A stretch of DNA of 64,000 nt, taken from the NCBI GenBank assembly GCA_029582155.1, contig CM055907.1:13413492-13477491 (forward strand), in the 5' to 3' direction. Below, piece by piece: positions 29,560-42,500 of this stretch. The notes beneath the pieces were generated by a model. The model was not told the DNA's origin, made no database searches, and saw nothing but the letters and a program-made list of their open reading frames with translations. The DNA is from Panopea generosa. Lineage: Eukaryota; Mollusca; Bivalvia; Adapedonta; Hiatellidae. How positions within the stretch are numbered: position 1 is the stretch's first letter; every line of letters starts with the position of its first letter. A program made the position numbers and the translations under genes.

Positions 29560-29741
29560 TTACCACATTAACCAATTTATCAGGCCAGGATATTGTTTAT
29601 CTATGTCATTTTCCTTTCTCGCTAGTTCTTTTTGCTTCATGTGTTCGTTATGCTCCTTTTTGTAATTAGTTGATATGTTGTTGATTTTTTCTTCTTTTCC
29701 ATATACAAAGGAACTATACGAGAAGACTCTATCTCTAATTC
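29560..29741 (-). other. Exon-like open segment, unrecognised
   Basis: Acceptor-like TATCCCAG at 29742 is followed by about 60 open codons (GIRDRVFSYSSFVYGKEEK.., Lys/Glu-rich, ending LINWLMW) and then TAA. The charged, probably helical character is unlike random AT-rich translation. I find no partner exon and no family. It could be a last exon of an undetected minus-strand gene or a fossil transposon frame. Confidence 0.25.
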
Positions 29742-29780
29742 CTGGGATATACTTATTATAATCAATAGCAAGAAACGATA

Positions 29781-29875
29781 TACAGTGCAACCTCTGTAGA
29801 CTGCACAACCTCGGGACCGAACAAAACGTTCGAATTAGGGAGGTTTCCGGTTTTATAGAGGTTTTAGCTTGTTTT
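29781..29875 (+). mobile_element. pogo/Tigger-like MITE fragment
   Basis: ACAGTGCAACCTCTGTAGA start, CTCGGGACCGA, CGAATTAGGGAGGT and TATAGAGGTT match the termini of pogo-type elements, in which a CAGTG..CCTCT end is followed by inverted copies of itself. Only one end is clear. Confidence 0.55.
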
Positions 29876-29899
29876 TATCTAATCTGGTTTCTCCAATAG

Positions 29900-30560
29900 C
29901 AAGAACAATAATTGGAGAATGAAATGGTCGTTTCAATACTACATGTAATAAGTTTCAGTGTAAAAATCTCTGAACTTTCATTAAGTTCAATATACATGCA
30001 TATGTTAAGATGGAGATCCAGCCTTGATGTTTGTATTAACAAAAGTGTCAACATTTACGTAGTATTTAAGTGCATCATGGGAAGAAATATTGTCAATAAT
30101 CTGAAGCTGAAAAGTAAACTTCCCTATCAGCTTATTGTTTCCAAATCAAACCATTTTAAGTGCACTCGGAAGAAAATAGTTTCAATACTATCTGAACACG
30201 ATCTTCCCCATACGCTGAAGTGCATGACAGTTACAAATGTATCATGTACATTATAGAAATCGAGCGCGTTTACACAGATTTGACTTAATCAAGTACATTC
30301 TACATCCTTTATTCTTAAAAACTCTTAAACGTACATGTATCCTTTAATTAATTTATTTCGTATATTTGCAACACTTACTTGTCATCTCAACTTGCTAAAC
30401 ATACACCAACAAACATTACCGTTGGTGATTGTCACAATTTAGACAACATAATGGCATTTGATGAAAGGCGACAGTCAAATCTTGCACTTATGTTATCAAT
30501 GTAAATAGCTAACTTACATAAATTTCCATACTTTGGGCTTTAAAACCTTAGGTTAAAGTT
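29900..30560. other. Intergenic sequence, no supported gene
   Basis: The 114-codon plus-strand frame at 29912-30256 has no recognisable domain or splice context. Two GAAGAAA..GTTTCAATACTA-type words hint at a weak repeat. Confidence 0.4.
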
Positions 30561-30569
30561 TTTGTTTAG

Positions 30570-31330
30570 CTCGGGTTTGATTTTTTTAAATCAATTTTAT
30601 TTTTAAGTTCATGTAATACTATTAATTGTGTAAGCTGATCACCATCAACTAAAAAAAAAGTTTACATCACTGACCTTGACCTATCCAATGGACTTACCTG
30701 CCCGAGCTCAACCAAAATCCCCACCCTGCTGCCCATTTTTTTCTTTTATTTTTTTAATTTGGTTTGTATAAAATCAAATACTCTGCCTCATTTCAATTAT
30801 ATTACCAACCCAATGACCCTTACCTCTATCCCCACACCCCCATCCCCGTCCAATTGTTTTTTAAAAATTTGTTTTGTATTAAATCAAGTACTCTGTCCCA
30901 TTTCAACTTTGATACCGAACCCAAGAACCTCACTCTTACCCAACCCCCATCCCTGCCCATTTTTTATTTTTTAAATTTAATTTTATTTTAAATTAAATAC
31001 TTTGTCCTATTTCAACTTTGTTACGGACCCTAAGGACATCTCCCCATTTGTTTTGTTATTAATTTTGTTTAGTTTTAAATTTAATACTATTCTGCCCATT
31101 TGTTACCAACCCCCACCCCCTCCAATTGTTTTCTTAAAATTTTGTTCTGTATTGAATTACATACACTGTCCTTTTTCAACTTTGTTACCAACCCTAAGAC
31201 ACCCTCCCCTCCAACTTTTGTTGTTGTATTAAAACTATACAGCCCTGTTTATTAAACTTTGGCACATACACCCCCTCACCCACACCCAGATTTAAAAAAA
31301 ACATGTATTAAATTAAATATATTTCAGCTT
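30570..31330. repeat. Tandem C-rich/T-rich repeats of ~75-112 bp
   Basis: Blocks of AAATACTCTG..CATTTCAACTTTG, TACCAACCC and CCCACACCCCCATCCC recur about six times with differing length. The left flank (30560-30700) is itself similar to 31550-31680 (AGTTTACATCACTGACCTTG against AGTTTACTTCACTGACTTTG), so the array sits between two related sequences. Confidence 0.6.
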
Positions 31331-32855
31331 AAGTACCGGCCAGCCAGCATAAGCCAGACATAGACATAGTGTATATTCTGTCCTAATAGTCCTACTTGCA
31401 CATACATGTATCCACTATTTTGCTAATATAAAAGATGCTTTTATTCATACAGATATATCTGTTTTTTCTGATGGTACATTATAATACACTGTTCTGTGAT
31501 CGACAATGCTAGAATAGTCGAGTTAACGCTGTTATTCGACATCTCTATTTTTTTTTGGTGATTTTTTTTAAAGGTTTTATTTTTTCAGTAATAGAATTGA
31601 TTTTTTTTAAACTAATCACCATCATGTTAAAAAAGTTTACTTCACTGACTTTGACCTACGTAATAGATTTGGAAAAAAGACGACCGTCTGCACCCGCTTG
31701 CGGTGCTGTTGTTTAAACTAGATGTTACCTGAGCGGAAACCCGACTAAAACTGATTTTTCTTAACATAAATACCGTATGCAAACATACGCCAGAAATCAC
31801 GTGACCACATATTTGCCACAAAAGCACGTGATTTTGCTTCTCATTACGTACCGTGGAAAATTTCCATATTCTGGACACAAGAGGGTGTATGTTGCAACAA
31901 CGGCAGTGTTTGATATCACAATTCCTGTGAATACTTATCTTCAAGAAACATATCATACTGCAAGTGTCGTCTGGCACTGTTGTTAGTGCGATAGTGGGAA
32001 TGTCGATAGCTTCACGTTTAATAGCTTTGAACTTTACAAACACATTATACAAACCTGTTTTAATATATTACAAAGACGTGCATCTTACATTTGCAAATAA
32101 TGCATTTTTTGTTTTATATGTATAATCAAGGAATTATAATGAGAAGGAATGTAACTGATTAAGAGTTTGTGAACGCTCGCGTATATACACACAATCATCA
32201 GTTGCCTATGAGATCTGAATGATTAATTTATCAAATAATGAATCCTTCGTGTGCTGTTTTATCAACATTTAGTCAGGAGATACAAGTCTCCTATCCCTCT
32301 ATACAAGTCCTTGGTATAATGTTACCTTTTTATCAACTCCTATGTGTATGCTGCAAATTAATTGTTTTCTGATCTGATCAGATAAGAGGGGATAATCGAT
32401 ACTTTAAGATATTTTTTTTATATTGCACAAGAGTGATCTTTTCTTGATAGAATTTTAAAATTATGATAAAAAATGACAGATTACCTGGACTGGGAGGGCA
32501 GTCCTTACTGCAACAAAAGAAGGTCTTACATCAGACGCACAACCACACCTGACCACAGATTGAGAGATAGTTGAAGATGAAGGCCAGTGTCTTGACTACC
32601 TGACCCTTGTCCCAGGCAAACGCCAAAGTAAAGCCAGCAAATTCATAGAATGTAAGTCAGATAACGTTATTGAAAAACGTTCATTGAATAACAGCAAATG
32701 CTTTAAACTAGTGCAGTGCAAAAGTGCCTCATTCCAGAACTATTATTTCCAAAAACTATTATAGACTTGAGCCAACTGAAGAATAGTGTTGTATGCGCAG
32801 ATGCAGTTAACGGCTTTAAAATGGCCGTCTTTCATTGGGACTAATCAATGTTTCC
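31331..32855. other. Intergenic sequence, no supported gene
   Basis: A 136-codon minus frame at 31642-32052 overlaps a repeat-like segment and a plus frame of similar length, with no domain. A GC-richer patch at 32485-32640 has neither clear splice sites nor similarity that I recognise. Confidence 0.35.
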
Positions 32856-32869
32856 CAGACCTCCGTTCG

Positions 32870-33340
32870 GTTGTGCATATGCCGAGATGTTCTTCACGTC
32901 TCACACACCAATTAAGTTTGTACTGTTCTGGAGACATGCACTTCTGGGACACTGGAAATATTACCAATGGTTCTAAAGGTGCATTGTTCCCATAGATAGT
33001 CCTCTGTTGGTCCAATTAAGCAGAAAAAAACATGGGGTTGACCAAGTTACGTTTTCACAATTTCGATGGTTTGATGGTACTCTTCATTTTTGACAATTCT
33101 GCCCATTTGTTGCAGTGTATAACTACGCATATTTAAACTGCTATAGCATCATCAAACAGTTCCCAGTGACATTCAAACTTGGCAGAAATCATAAAAATGT
33201 TTCAATGTTCTCATACGAACAAAAAACTATGACATTTTATGCATTTTTAACGAAAATATTGCCCAACCGCTTAACACAGCTTTAATTTCTTGGGCGTAAG
33301 AATCTTGCTACCGTCATGTAAGGAAGGTAATTCTTAAGTG
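32870..33340 (+). repeat. Dispersed repeat, uninterrupted copy
   Basis: Matches 20155-20410 and 21395-21545 in order, with shared words such as CCCATAGATAGTC, TTTTTGACAA, AATTTCTTGGGCG and CTTGCTACCGTCA. It shows that the two 20-21 kb pieces are halves of one element. Confidence 0.65.
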
Positions 33341-33539
33341 AGGCCTTCAACTTACTTATCCATATCCAGATCCAGATATATAGTGTCCGGATTACGGCGG
33401 TTTTAATGTACTATACATCGTGACCCTGCTTTTCAACCTTTGGCACTAACATTAGTTAGTGCGGCTTAATAACACTTAATTAATGTACACTTGGTTAATG
33501 TACGTCGTGTGTATTGATTAACACTAGCGTGGTGCATGC

Positions 33540-36500
33540 GTATCTGAAGGATGAGTATATGAGACATTAAGTTACTGAAAGATGAGTAGATGAGCCATTA
33601 TGTATCTGAAGGATGTGTAGAAGAGCCCTTGTGTTGCTGAAAAATAAATAGATGAGCCCTTATGTTTCTGGAGGATGAGTAGATGAGCCCTTAACTTTCC
33701 GAAGGATAAGTAGATGAGCCCTTATGTTTCTGGAGGATGAGTAGATGAGTCGTTAACTTTCCGAAGGATAAGTAGATGGGACTAAATGTTTCTGAAGGAT
33801 GAGTAGATAAGCCCTTATATCTCTGACGGATGAGTAGATGGGACCTTATGTTTCTGAATGATGAGTAGATGAGCCCTTATGTTTCTGATGGATGAGTAAA
33901 TTGGACCTTATGTTTCTGAAGGATGAGTAGATGGGCTCTTATGTTTCTGAAGTATGAGTATATGAGCTTTTATGTTTCTAAACGTGAGTAGATGAGACCT
34001 TATGCTTCTTAAGGATGAGTAGATGAGCCTTATGTTTTTGAAGGATGAATAGATGAGCCCTTATGTTTCTGATGGATGAGTAGATGGAACCTTATATTTC
34101 TGAAGGATGAATAGATGGGCCATTATGTTTCTGAAGGATGAGTAGATGAGTTCGTATGTTTCTAAGGGTGAGTAGATGAGCCATTATGTTTCTAAAGGAT
34201 AAGTAGATGAGTCTTATGTTTCTGAAGGATGAGTAGATTAGCCCTTTATGTTTCTCAAGGATGAGTAGATGAGCCCTTATATCTCTGACGGATGAGTGAA
34301 TGGGACCTTATGTTTCTAAAGGATGAGTAGATGAGCCCTTATGTTTCTGATGGATGAGAAGATGGGACCTTATGTTTCTGAAGGATGAGTAGATGGGCCC
34401 TTATGATTCTGAAGGATGAGTAGATGAGCTCTTATGTTTCTAAACGTGAGTAGATGAGCCCTTATGTTTCTTAAGGATGAGTAGATGAGCGTTATGTTTC
34501 TGAAGGATGAGTAGATTAGCCCTTAGTGTTTCTTAAGGATGAGTACATGAGCCCTTATGTTCCTTAATGATGATAATATGAGCTCTTATGTTTTTGAAGG
34601 AGGAGTAGATTGGCACTAATGTTTCTGAAAGTCGAGCCCTTATGTTTCTGAAGGATAAGAAGATGAGCCCTTTTATTTCTGATGTATAAGTAGATGAGCG
34701 CTTATGTCTCTGAAAGATGAGTAGATGGTCCTTATGTTTCTGAAGGATGAGTAGAAGAGCCCTAGTGTTGCTGAAAAATAAATAGATGAACCCTTATGTT
34801 TCTGGAAGATGAGTAGATGAGCCCTTATACTTCCTACGGATAAGTAGATGAGCCCTTATGTTTCTGGAGGATGAGTAGATTAGTCGTTAACTTTCAGAAG
34901 GATAAAAAAATGGGATCGAATGTTTCTGAAGGATGAGTAGATGAGCCCTTATATTTCTGACGGATAAATAGATGGGACCTCATGTTTCTGAATGATGAGT
35001 AGATGAGCCCTCATGTTTCTGGTGGATGAATAGATGGGACCTTATGTTTCTGAAGGATGATTAGATGGGCCCTTATGTTTCTGAAGGATGAGTAGTCGAG
35101 CTAGTATGTTTCTAAGGGTGAGTAGATGAGCCCTTATGTTTTTAAAGGATGAGTAGATGAGTCTTATGTTTCTGAAGGATTAGTAGATTAGCCCTTTATG
35201 TTTCTTAAGGATGAGTAGATGAGCCCTTATGTTCCTTGAGGATGATAAATATGAGCTGTTTGAAAGTCGAGCCCTTATGTTTTTGGAGGATGAGCAGATG
35301 TGCACTTTTATTTCTGTTGTATGAGTAGATGAGCCCTTATGTTTCTGAAGGATAAGTAGATGGCCCTTATGTTTCTGAAGGATGAGTAGATGAGACCTTA
35401 TGTGTCTGATGAATGAGTAGTTGAGCCCTTATGTTTCTGAAATATGAGATGATGAGCCCTTATGTTTCTATGGATAAGAAGATGCGCCCTTATGTTTCTA
35501 TGGATAAATAAATGAGCCCTTATGTTTTTGAAGGATGAGTAGATAAGACATTATTTTTGCTGAAGGATGAGTAGATGAGACTTTATGCTTTTGAAGCATG
35601 AGTAGATGACTCCTAATATTTCTATGAATAAGTATATGAGTCCTTATGTTTTATTGATAAGTAGACGAGCCATTATGTTTCTGAAGGATAAGTAGATGAA
35701 CTCTTATGTTTCTAAAGGATGAGTTGATCAGCCAATATGTTTCTGAAGGATGAGTAGATGAGGCATTATGTGTCTGAAAGATTAGTAGATGAGCCTTTGT
35801 GTTGCTGAAAGATAAGTATATGAGCCCTTATGTTTCTAAAGGATGAGTAGATGAGCACTTAAATTTCTGTAGTATGAGTAAATGAAACCTTATATTTCTG
35901 GAGGATGAGTAGATGAGCCATTATTTTTCAGAAGGATGAGTAGATAGGCCCTTATTTTTCTGAAGGATGAGTAGATAAGCCATTATGATTCTATGGATAA
36001 GTATATGAACACTTATGTTTCTATGGATAAATAGATGAGCCCTTATGTTTCTTCAGGATGAGTAGATGAGCCCTTATGTTTCATAAGGATGAGTACATGA
36101 GCCATTGTGTTGCTGAAAGATAAGTAGATGAGCCCTTATGTATCAAAAGGATGAGTAGATAAGCACTTAACGTTTTCAGTATGTTTTTGAATGATGAGTA
36201 GATGAACCCTTATTTTTTCTATAGGATGAGTAGATGAGTCCTTATGTTTCTGAATGATCAGTAGATGAGCCCTGATGTTTCCGAAAGATTAGTAGATAAG
36301 CCATTATGTTTCTAAAAGTTGAGTAAATGAGCCCTTATGCTTTTGAAGAATGAGTAAATGAGCCATTGTGTTTCTGAAGAATGAGTAGATGGGCCCTCTT
36401 TTTTCTGAAGGATGAGTAAATGAGCCCTTATTTGTCTGAAGGATGAGACGATGAGCCCTTATGTTTATGAAGGATGAGAAGATGAGTCCTTCTGTTTCTG

Positions 36501-39500
36501 AAGAACGAGTAGATGAGACCTTATGTTTCTGAAGAATGAGTAGATGAGCCCGTCTGTGTCTGAAGGATAAGTAGATGAGCCCGTATGATTCTGAAGGAAA
36601 AGTAGATCAGCCCTTATATTTCTTCATGATGAGTAGATGGGTCCAAATGTTTCTGAATGATAAGTATATGAGGCCTTCTGTTTCTATGGATAAGTAAACG
36701 AGCCCTTAAGTTTCTGAAGGATGACGAGATGAGCCCTTATGTGTCTGAAGGATGAATATATGAGACCTTATGTTTCTGAAGGATGAGTAGATGAGCTCTT
36801 ATGTTTCTGAAAGATGAGTAGATGATCCCTTATGTTTCTGAAAGATGAGTAGATGAGTACTTGTGTTTCTGAAGGATGAGTAGATGAGCCCGTTTGTGTC
36901 TGAATGATGAGTAGATGGGACATTATGTTTCTGAAAGATAAGTAAATGAGCCCTTATGTGTCTGAAGGATTAGTAGATGAGCCTTTATGTTTGTGAAAGA
37001 TGAGTAGATGAGCCCGTATGTGTCTGAAAGATGAGTAGATGGGACATTATATTTCTCAAAGATAAATAAATGAGCTTTATAAATGTGTCTGAAGGATGAG
37101 TAGATGAGCCTTTATGTATGTGAAGGATTAGTAGATGAGCCTTGATGTTTCTGAAGGATGAGTAGATAAACTCTTATGTTTCCGAAGGATTAGTAGATGG
37201 GACCTTATGTTTCTAAAGGATGAGTAGATGAGCCCGTATGTGTCTGAATGATGAGTAGATGGGACTTTATGTTTCTGAAGGATAAGTAAATGAGCCATTA
37301 TGTGTCTGAAGGATGAGATTAGCCTTTATGTTTTGGAAGGTTGAGTAGATAGGACTTTATATTTCTGCACGATGGGTAGATGAGCACTTATGTTTCTGAA
37401 GGATGAGTAGATGAGCCAATATGTGTCTGAAGTATGAGTATATGAGCCCGTATGTTTCTGAAGGATAAGTAGATCAGCCCTTATATTTCTTAAGGATGAG
37501 TAGATGTGTCCTAATGTTTATGAAGGATAAGTATATGAGCCCTTATGTTTCTATGGATACGTAGACGAGCCCTTATGTTTCTTAAGGATGAGTAGATTAA
37601 CCCTTTATGTTTCTTAAGGATGAGAAGATTAGCCTTATAGGAGTAGATGGGACTTAATGTTTCTGAAGGATGAGTAGATGAGCCCTTATATATCTGACGG
37701 ATGAGTAAATGAGCCCTTATGTTTCTGAAGGATGAGTAGATGGGACATTATGTTTCTGAAGGATGAGTAAATCGGCCCTTATGTTTCTGAAGGATAAGTA
37801 AATGAGTCTTTATGTTTCTGAAGGATGAGTAGATGAACCCTTATGTTTCTTAAGGAAGAGAAGATCAAATCTTATGTACCTTAAGGATGAGTAGATAGGC
37901 TCTTATGTTTCTGAAAGATTAGTAGATTGGCGCTTATATTTCTGAAGGATGAGTATATGAGCCATACGTTTCTCAGTGTTAGATGTGCCCTTATATTTTA
38001 AAGGATGCGTAGATGAGCCTTTATGTTTCTAAAGGATAAGTAGATGAGCCCTTATGTTTCTGAAGGATGAGTAGATGGGACCTTATGTATCTGAAGGATG
38101 AGTGGATGAGTCCTTATGTTTCTGAAGGCAGAGTAGATGAGCCCTTATGTTTCTGAAGGATTGGTAGATGAGCCCTTATGTTGCTGAAGGAAAAGTAAAT
38201 GAGCCCTTATGTGTCTGAAGGATGAGTTGATGAGCCCTTATGTTTGTGAAGGATGAATATATGAGCCCTGATGTTTCTGAAGGATGAGTAGATAAACTCT
38301 TATGTTTCTGAAGGATGAGTTGATGGGACCTTATGTTTCTAGAGGATAAGTAGATGAGCCCGCATGTGTGTGAACGATAAGAAGATGGGACCTTATGTTT
38401 CTGAAGGATAAGTAAATGAGCCCTTATGTGTCTGAAGGATGAGTAGATGAGCCTTTATGTTTGGGAAGGGTGAGTAGATAGGACCTTATGTTTCTGAAGG
38501 ATGGGTAGATGAGCCCTTTTATTTTAAAAAATAAGTAGATGAGCCCGTATGTTTCTGATGGATAAGTATATGAGCCATTATGTTTCCATGGATATGTAGA
38601 CGAGCCCTTATGTTTTATGAAGGATGAGAAGATGAGACCTGATGTTTCTGAATGATGAGTAGATGAGACCTTAAGTTTCTGAAGGATGAGTAGATGGGTC
38701 CTTATGTTTCTGAAGGATAAGTATATGAGCCATTATGTTTTTATGGATATGTAGACGAGCCCTTATGTTTCTGAAGGATGAGAAGATGAGACCTGATGTT
38801 TCTGAATGATGAGTAGATGAGACCTTAAGTTTCTGGAGGATGAGTAGATCGGACCTAATGTTTCTTAAGGAAGAATAGATAAGCCCTTATGTTCCTTAAG
38901 GATGAGTAGATGAGCTCCTATGTTTCAGGAGGATTAGTAGATTGGCCCTTATGTTTCTGAAAGATCAGTAGATGAGCCCTTACGTTTCTGAAGGATGAGT
39001 AGATGAGCCATACGTTTCTCAGTGTGAGTAGATGAGCCCTTATGTTTTAAAAGATGAGAAGATGAGCCCTTATGTTTCTCAAGGATGAGTAGATGAGCCA
39101 TACGTTTCTTAGTGTAAGTAGATGAGCCCTTATGTTTTAAAAGATGAGAAGAAGTACCCTTATGTTTCTCAAGGATAAGTAGATGAGCCCTTATGTTCCT
39201 GAAGGATGAGTAGATGAGCAATTATGTTTGTTAAGGATGAGTAGATGATCGCTTATGTTTCTAAGGGTGAGTAGATGAGCCCTCATGTTCCTGAAGGATG
39301 AGTAGAGGAGCCCTTAAGTTTCTGAAGGATGAGAAGATGGGCCCTCATGTTTCTTAAGAAAGATTATATGAGCCCTTGTGTTCTTTAAGAAAGAGTAGAT
39401 GAGCTCTTACGTTTCTGAAGAATTAGTAGATTGGTCCTTATGTTTCTGAAAGATAAGTACATGAGCACTTATGTTTCTGAAGGATGATTAGATGAGCGCC

Positions 39501-42500
39501 TACGTTTTTAAATGTGATCAGTTGAGCCCTTATGTTTCTAAGGTTAAAAAGCCCGTATGTTTATGAATAATGAGTAGATGGGACCTAATGTTTCTGAAGG
39601 ATGAGTAGATGGGACCTTATGTTTCTGAAGGATGAGTAGATGAGCCCTTATGTTTCTGAAGGCAAAGTATATGAGCCCTTATGTTTATGAAGTATCGGTA
39701 GATGTGCCCTTATGTTTCTGATAAAGGGTAGATGAGCCGTTATGTATCTTAAGGATGAGTATATGAGCCCTTATGTTTCTGAAGGATTGGTAAATACACT
39801 CGCATGTTTCTGAAAGATGAGAAGATGGGACCTCATTTTTTTAAAGAATAAGTAGATGAGCCCGTATGTGTCTGAATGATGAGTAGATATGACCTGATGT
39901 TTCTGAAGGATAAATAGATGAGCTCTTATGCTTCTGAAGAATGAGTAGATGTGACCTTATATTTCTTAAGGATGAGTAGATGAGCCCTTATGTCTCTGAA
40001 GGATGAGTTGATGAGCCATTTTGTCTCTGAAGGATGAGTTGATGATCTCGTATGTTTCTGACGGATGAGTAGATGGGAACTTATGTTTGTGAAGGATGAG
40101 TAGATGAGACCTTATCTTTCTGAAGGATGAGTAGATGGGACCTTATGTTTCTGAAGGATGAGTAGATGATATCTTATGTTTGTTAAGAATGAGTAGATGA
40201 TCCCTTACTTTTCTGAAGGATGAGTAGATGAGCCCTTATATTTCTTAATTATGAGTAGATTAGCTCTAATGTTTCTGAAGAATTAGTAGATTGGCCCTTG
40301 TGTTTCTGAAAGATGAGTAGATGAGCACTTATGTTTCTGAAGGATGAGTAGATTAGCCCTTATGTTTGTGATAGATGAGTAGATAGGGTCTTATGTTTCT
40401 GAAGGATGAGTTAATGAGCCCGTATGTTTCTGAAGGATGAGTAGATGGGACCTAATGTTTCTGAAGGATGAGTAGATGGGTCTTTATGTGTCTGAAGGAT
40501 GAGTAGATGAGCCCTTATGTTTCTGAAGGCAAAGTATATGAGCCCTTATGTTTATGAAGTATCGGTAGATGTGCCCTTATGTTTCTGATAAAGGGTAGAT
40601 GAGCCGTTATGTTTCTGAAGGATGAGTAAATAAACTCTCATGTTTCTGAAAGATGAGAAGATGTGACCTTATTTTTCTAAAGAATGAGTAGATGATCCCG
40701 TATGTTTCTGAATGATGAGTAGATATGGCCTTATGTTTCTGAAGGATGAATAGATGAGCTCTTATGCTTCTGAAGGATGAGTAGATGTGACCTTATATTT
40801 CTTAAGGATGAGTAGATGAGCACTTATGTCTCAGAAGGATGAGTTGATGAGCCATTGTGTCTCTGAAGGATGAGATGATGAGCTCGTATGTTTCTGAAGG
40901 ACAAGTAGATGGGACCTTAAGTTTCTGAAGTATGAGTAGATGAGACCTTATGTTTCTGAAGGATGAGTAGATGGGACCTTTTGTTTCTTAAGGATGAGTA
41001 GTTGAGCCCTGATGTCTCTGAAGGATGAGTTGAAGAGCGCGTATGTTTCTGAAGGATGAGTAGATGGGACCTTATGTTTCTGAAGGATGAGTAGATGAGA
41101 CCTTATGTTTCTGCAGGATGAGTAGATCAGCCCTTATGCTTCGGAAGGATGAGTATATCAGCCTTTATGTTTCTGAAGGATGAGTAGCTGAGCCCTTATG
41201 TTTGTGATGAATAAGTAGATGAGCCCTTATGTTTCTGAAGGATGAGTAGATAAACCGTTATATTTCTGAAGGATGAGTAGATGGGCCCTTATGTGTCTGA
41301 ATGATTAGTAGATACACCCTTATGTTTCTAAAGGATGAGTAGATGAGCCCTTATGTTTCTGAACGATAAGTAGATGGGCCCTTTTGTTTTTTAATGATGA
41401 CTAGATGAGCACTTATGTGTCTGAAGGATGAGTAGATGAGTCCTTATGTTTCTGAAACGTGAGTAGATGAGCCCTTATGTGTCTGAAGGATGAGTAGATT
41501 AGCCCTTCTAAGTCTTAAAGATGAGTAAATGGGACCTATTGTTTCTAAAGGAAGATTGGATGAGCCCTTATGTCTCTGAAGGATGAGTAGATAGGAATTT
41601 ATGTTTCTAAATGATGAATAACTGAGCCCTTATGTTTCTGAATGTTGAGTAAATGGGACCTTACGTTTCTGAAGGAAGAGTAGATGGGCTCTTAAGTTTC
41701 TGAAGGATGAGTAGATGAGCTCTTATGTTTCTAAGGTTAGTAGATGAGCCCTGCTGTTTCTAAAGGATGAGTATATGAGCACTTATTTTCCTCAAAGATG
41801 AGTAGATGAGCTCTTATGTTTCAGAAGGATAAGTAGATTGGCCCTTATGTTTAAGAAAGATGAGTAGATGAGCCCTTTTGTTTCTAAAGTATGAGTAGAT
41901 GAGCTCTTACTTTTCTGAAAGATGAGTAAATGAACCCTTATGTATCTTAAATATGAGTAGATGAGCTCTTATGTCTCTGAAGAATTAGCAGATTGGCCCT
42001 TATGTTTCTGAAAGATGAGTAGATGAGCACTTATGTTTCTGAAGGATGAGTAGATGAGCCCTTTTGTTACTGAATGATGGGTAGATGAGCCCTTATGTTC
42101 CTTAAGGATGAGTAGATGAGCTTTTATGATTCTGAATGATTAGTACATCGGCCCTGATGTTTCTGAAATATGAGTAGATGAACCCTTATGTTTGTTAAGA
42201 ATGAGTAGATGACCCCTTATTTTTCTGAAGGATGAGTAGATGAGCCCTTATATTTCTTAATTATGAGTAAAATAGCTCTATTGTTTCTGAAGGATTAGTA
42301 GATTGGCCCTTATGTTTCTGAAAGATGTGTAGATGAACACTTATGTTTCTGAAGGATGAGTAGATGAGCCCTTCTGTTTCTGAAGGATGAGTAGATGGGA
42401 CCTTATGTTTCTGAAGGATGAGTAGATGAGACTTTATGTGTATGAAGGATGAGTAGATCAGACCTGATGTTTCCGAAGGCAGAGTAGATGTGCCCTTATG

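Noticed and set aside
31642-32052. 136-codon minus-strand frame
   Set aside because: Overlaps a plus frame of similar size and repeat-like sequence, with no domain, start or splice support.
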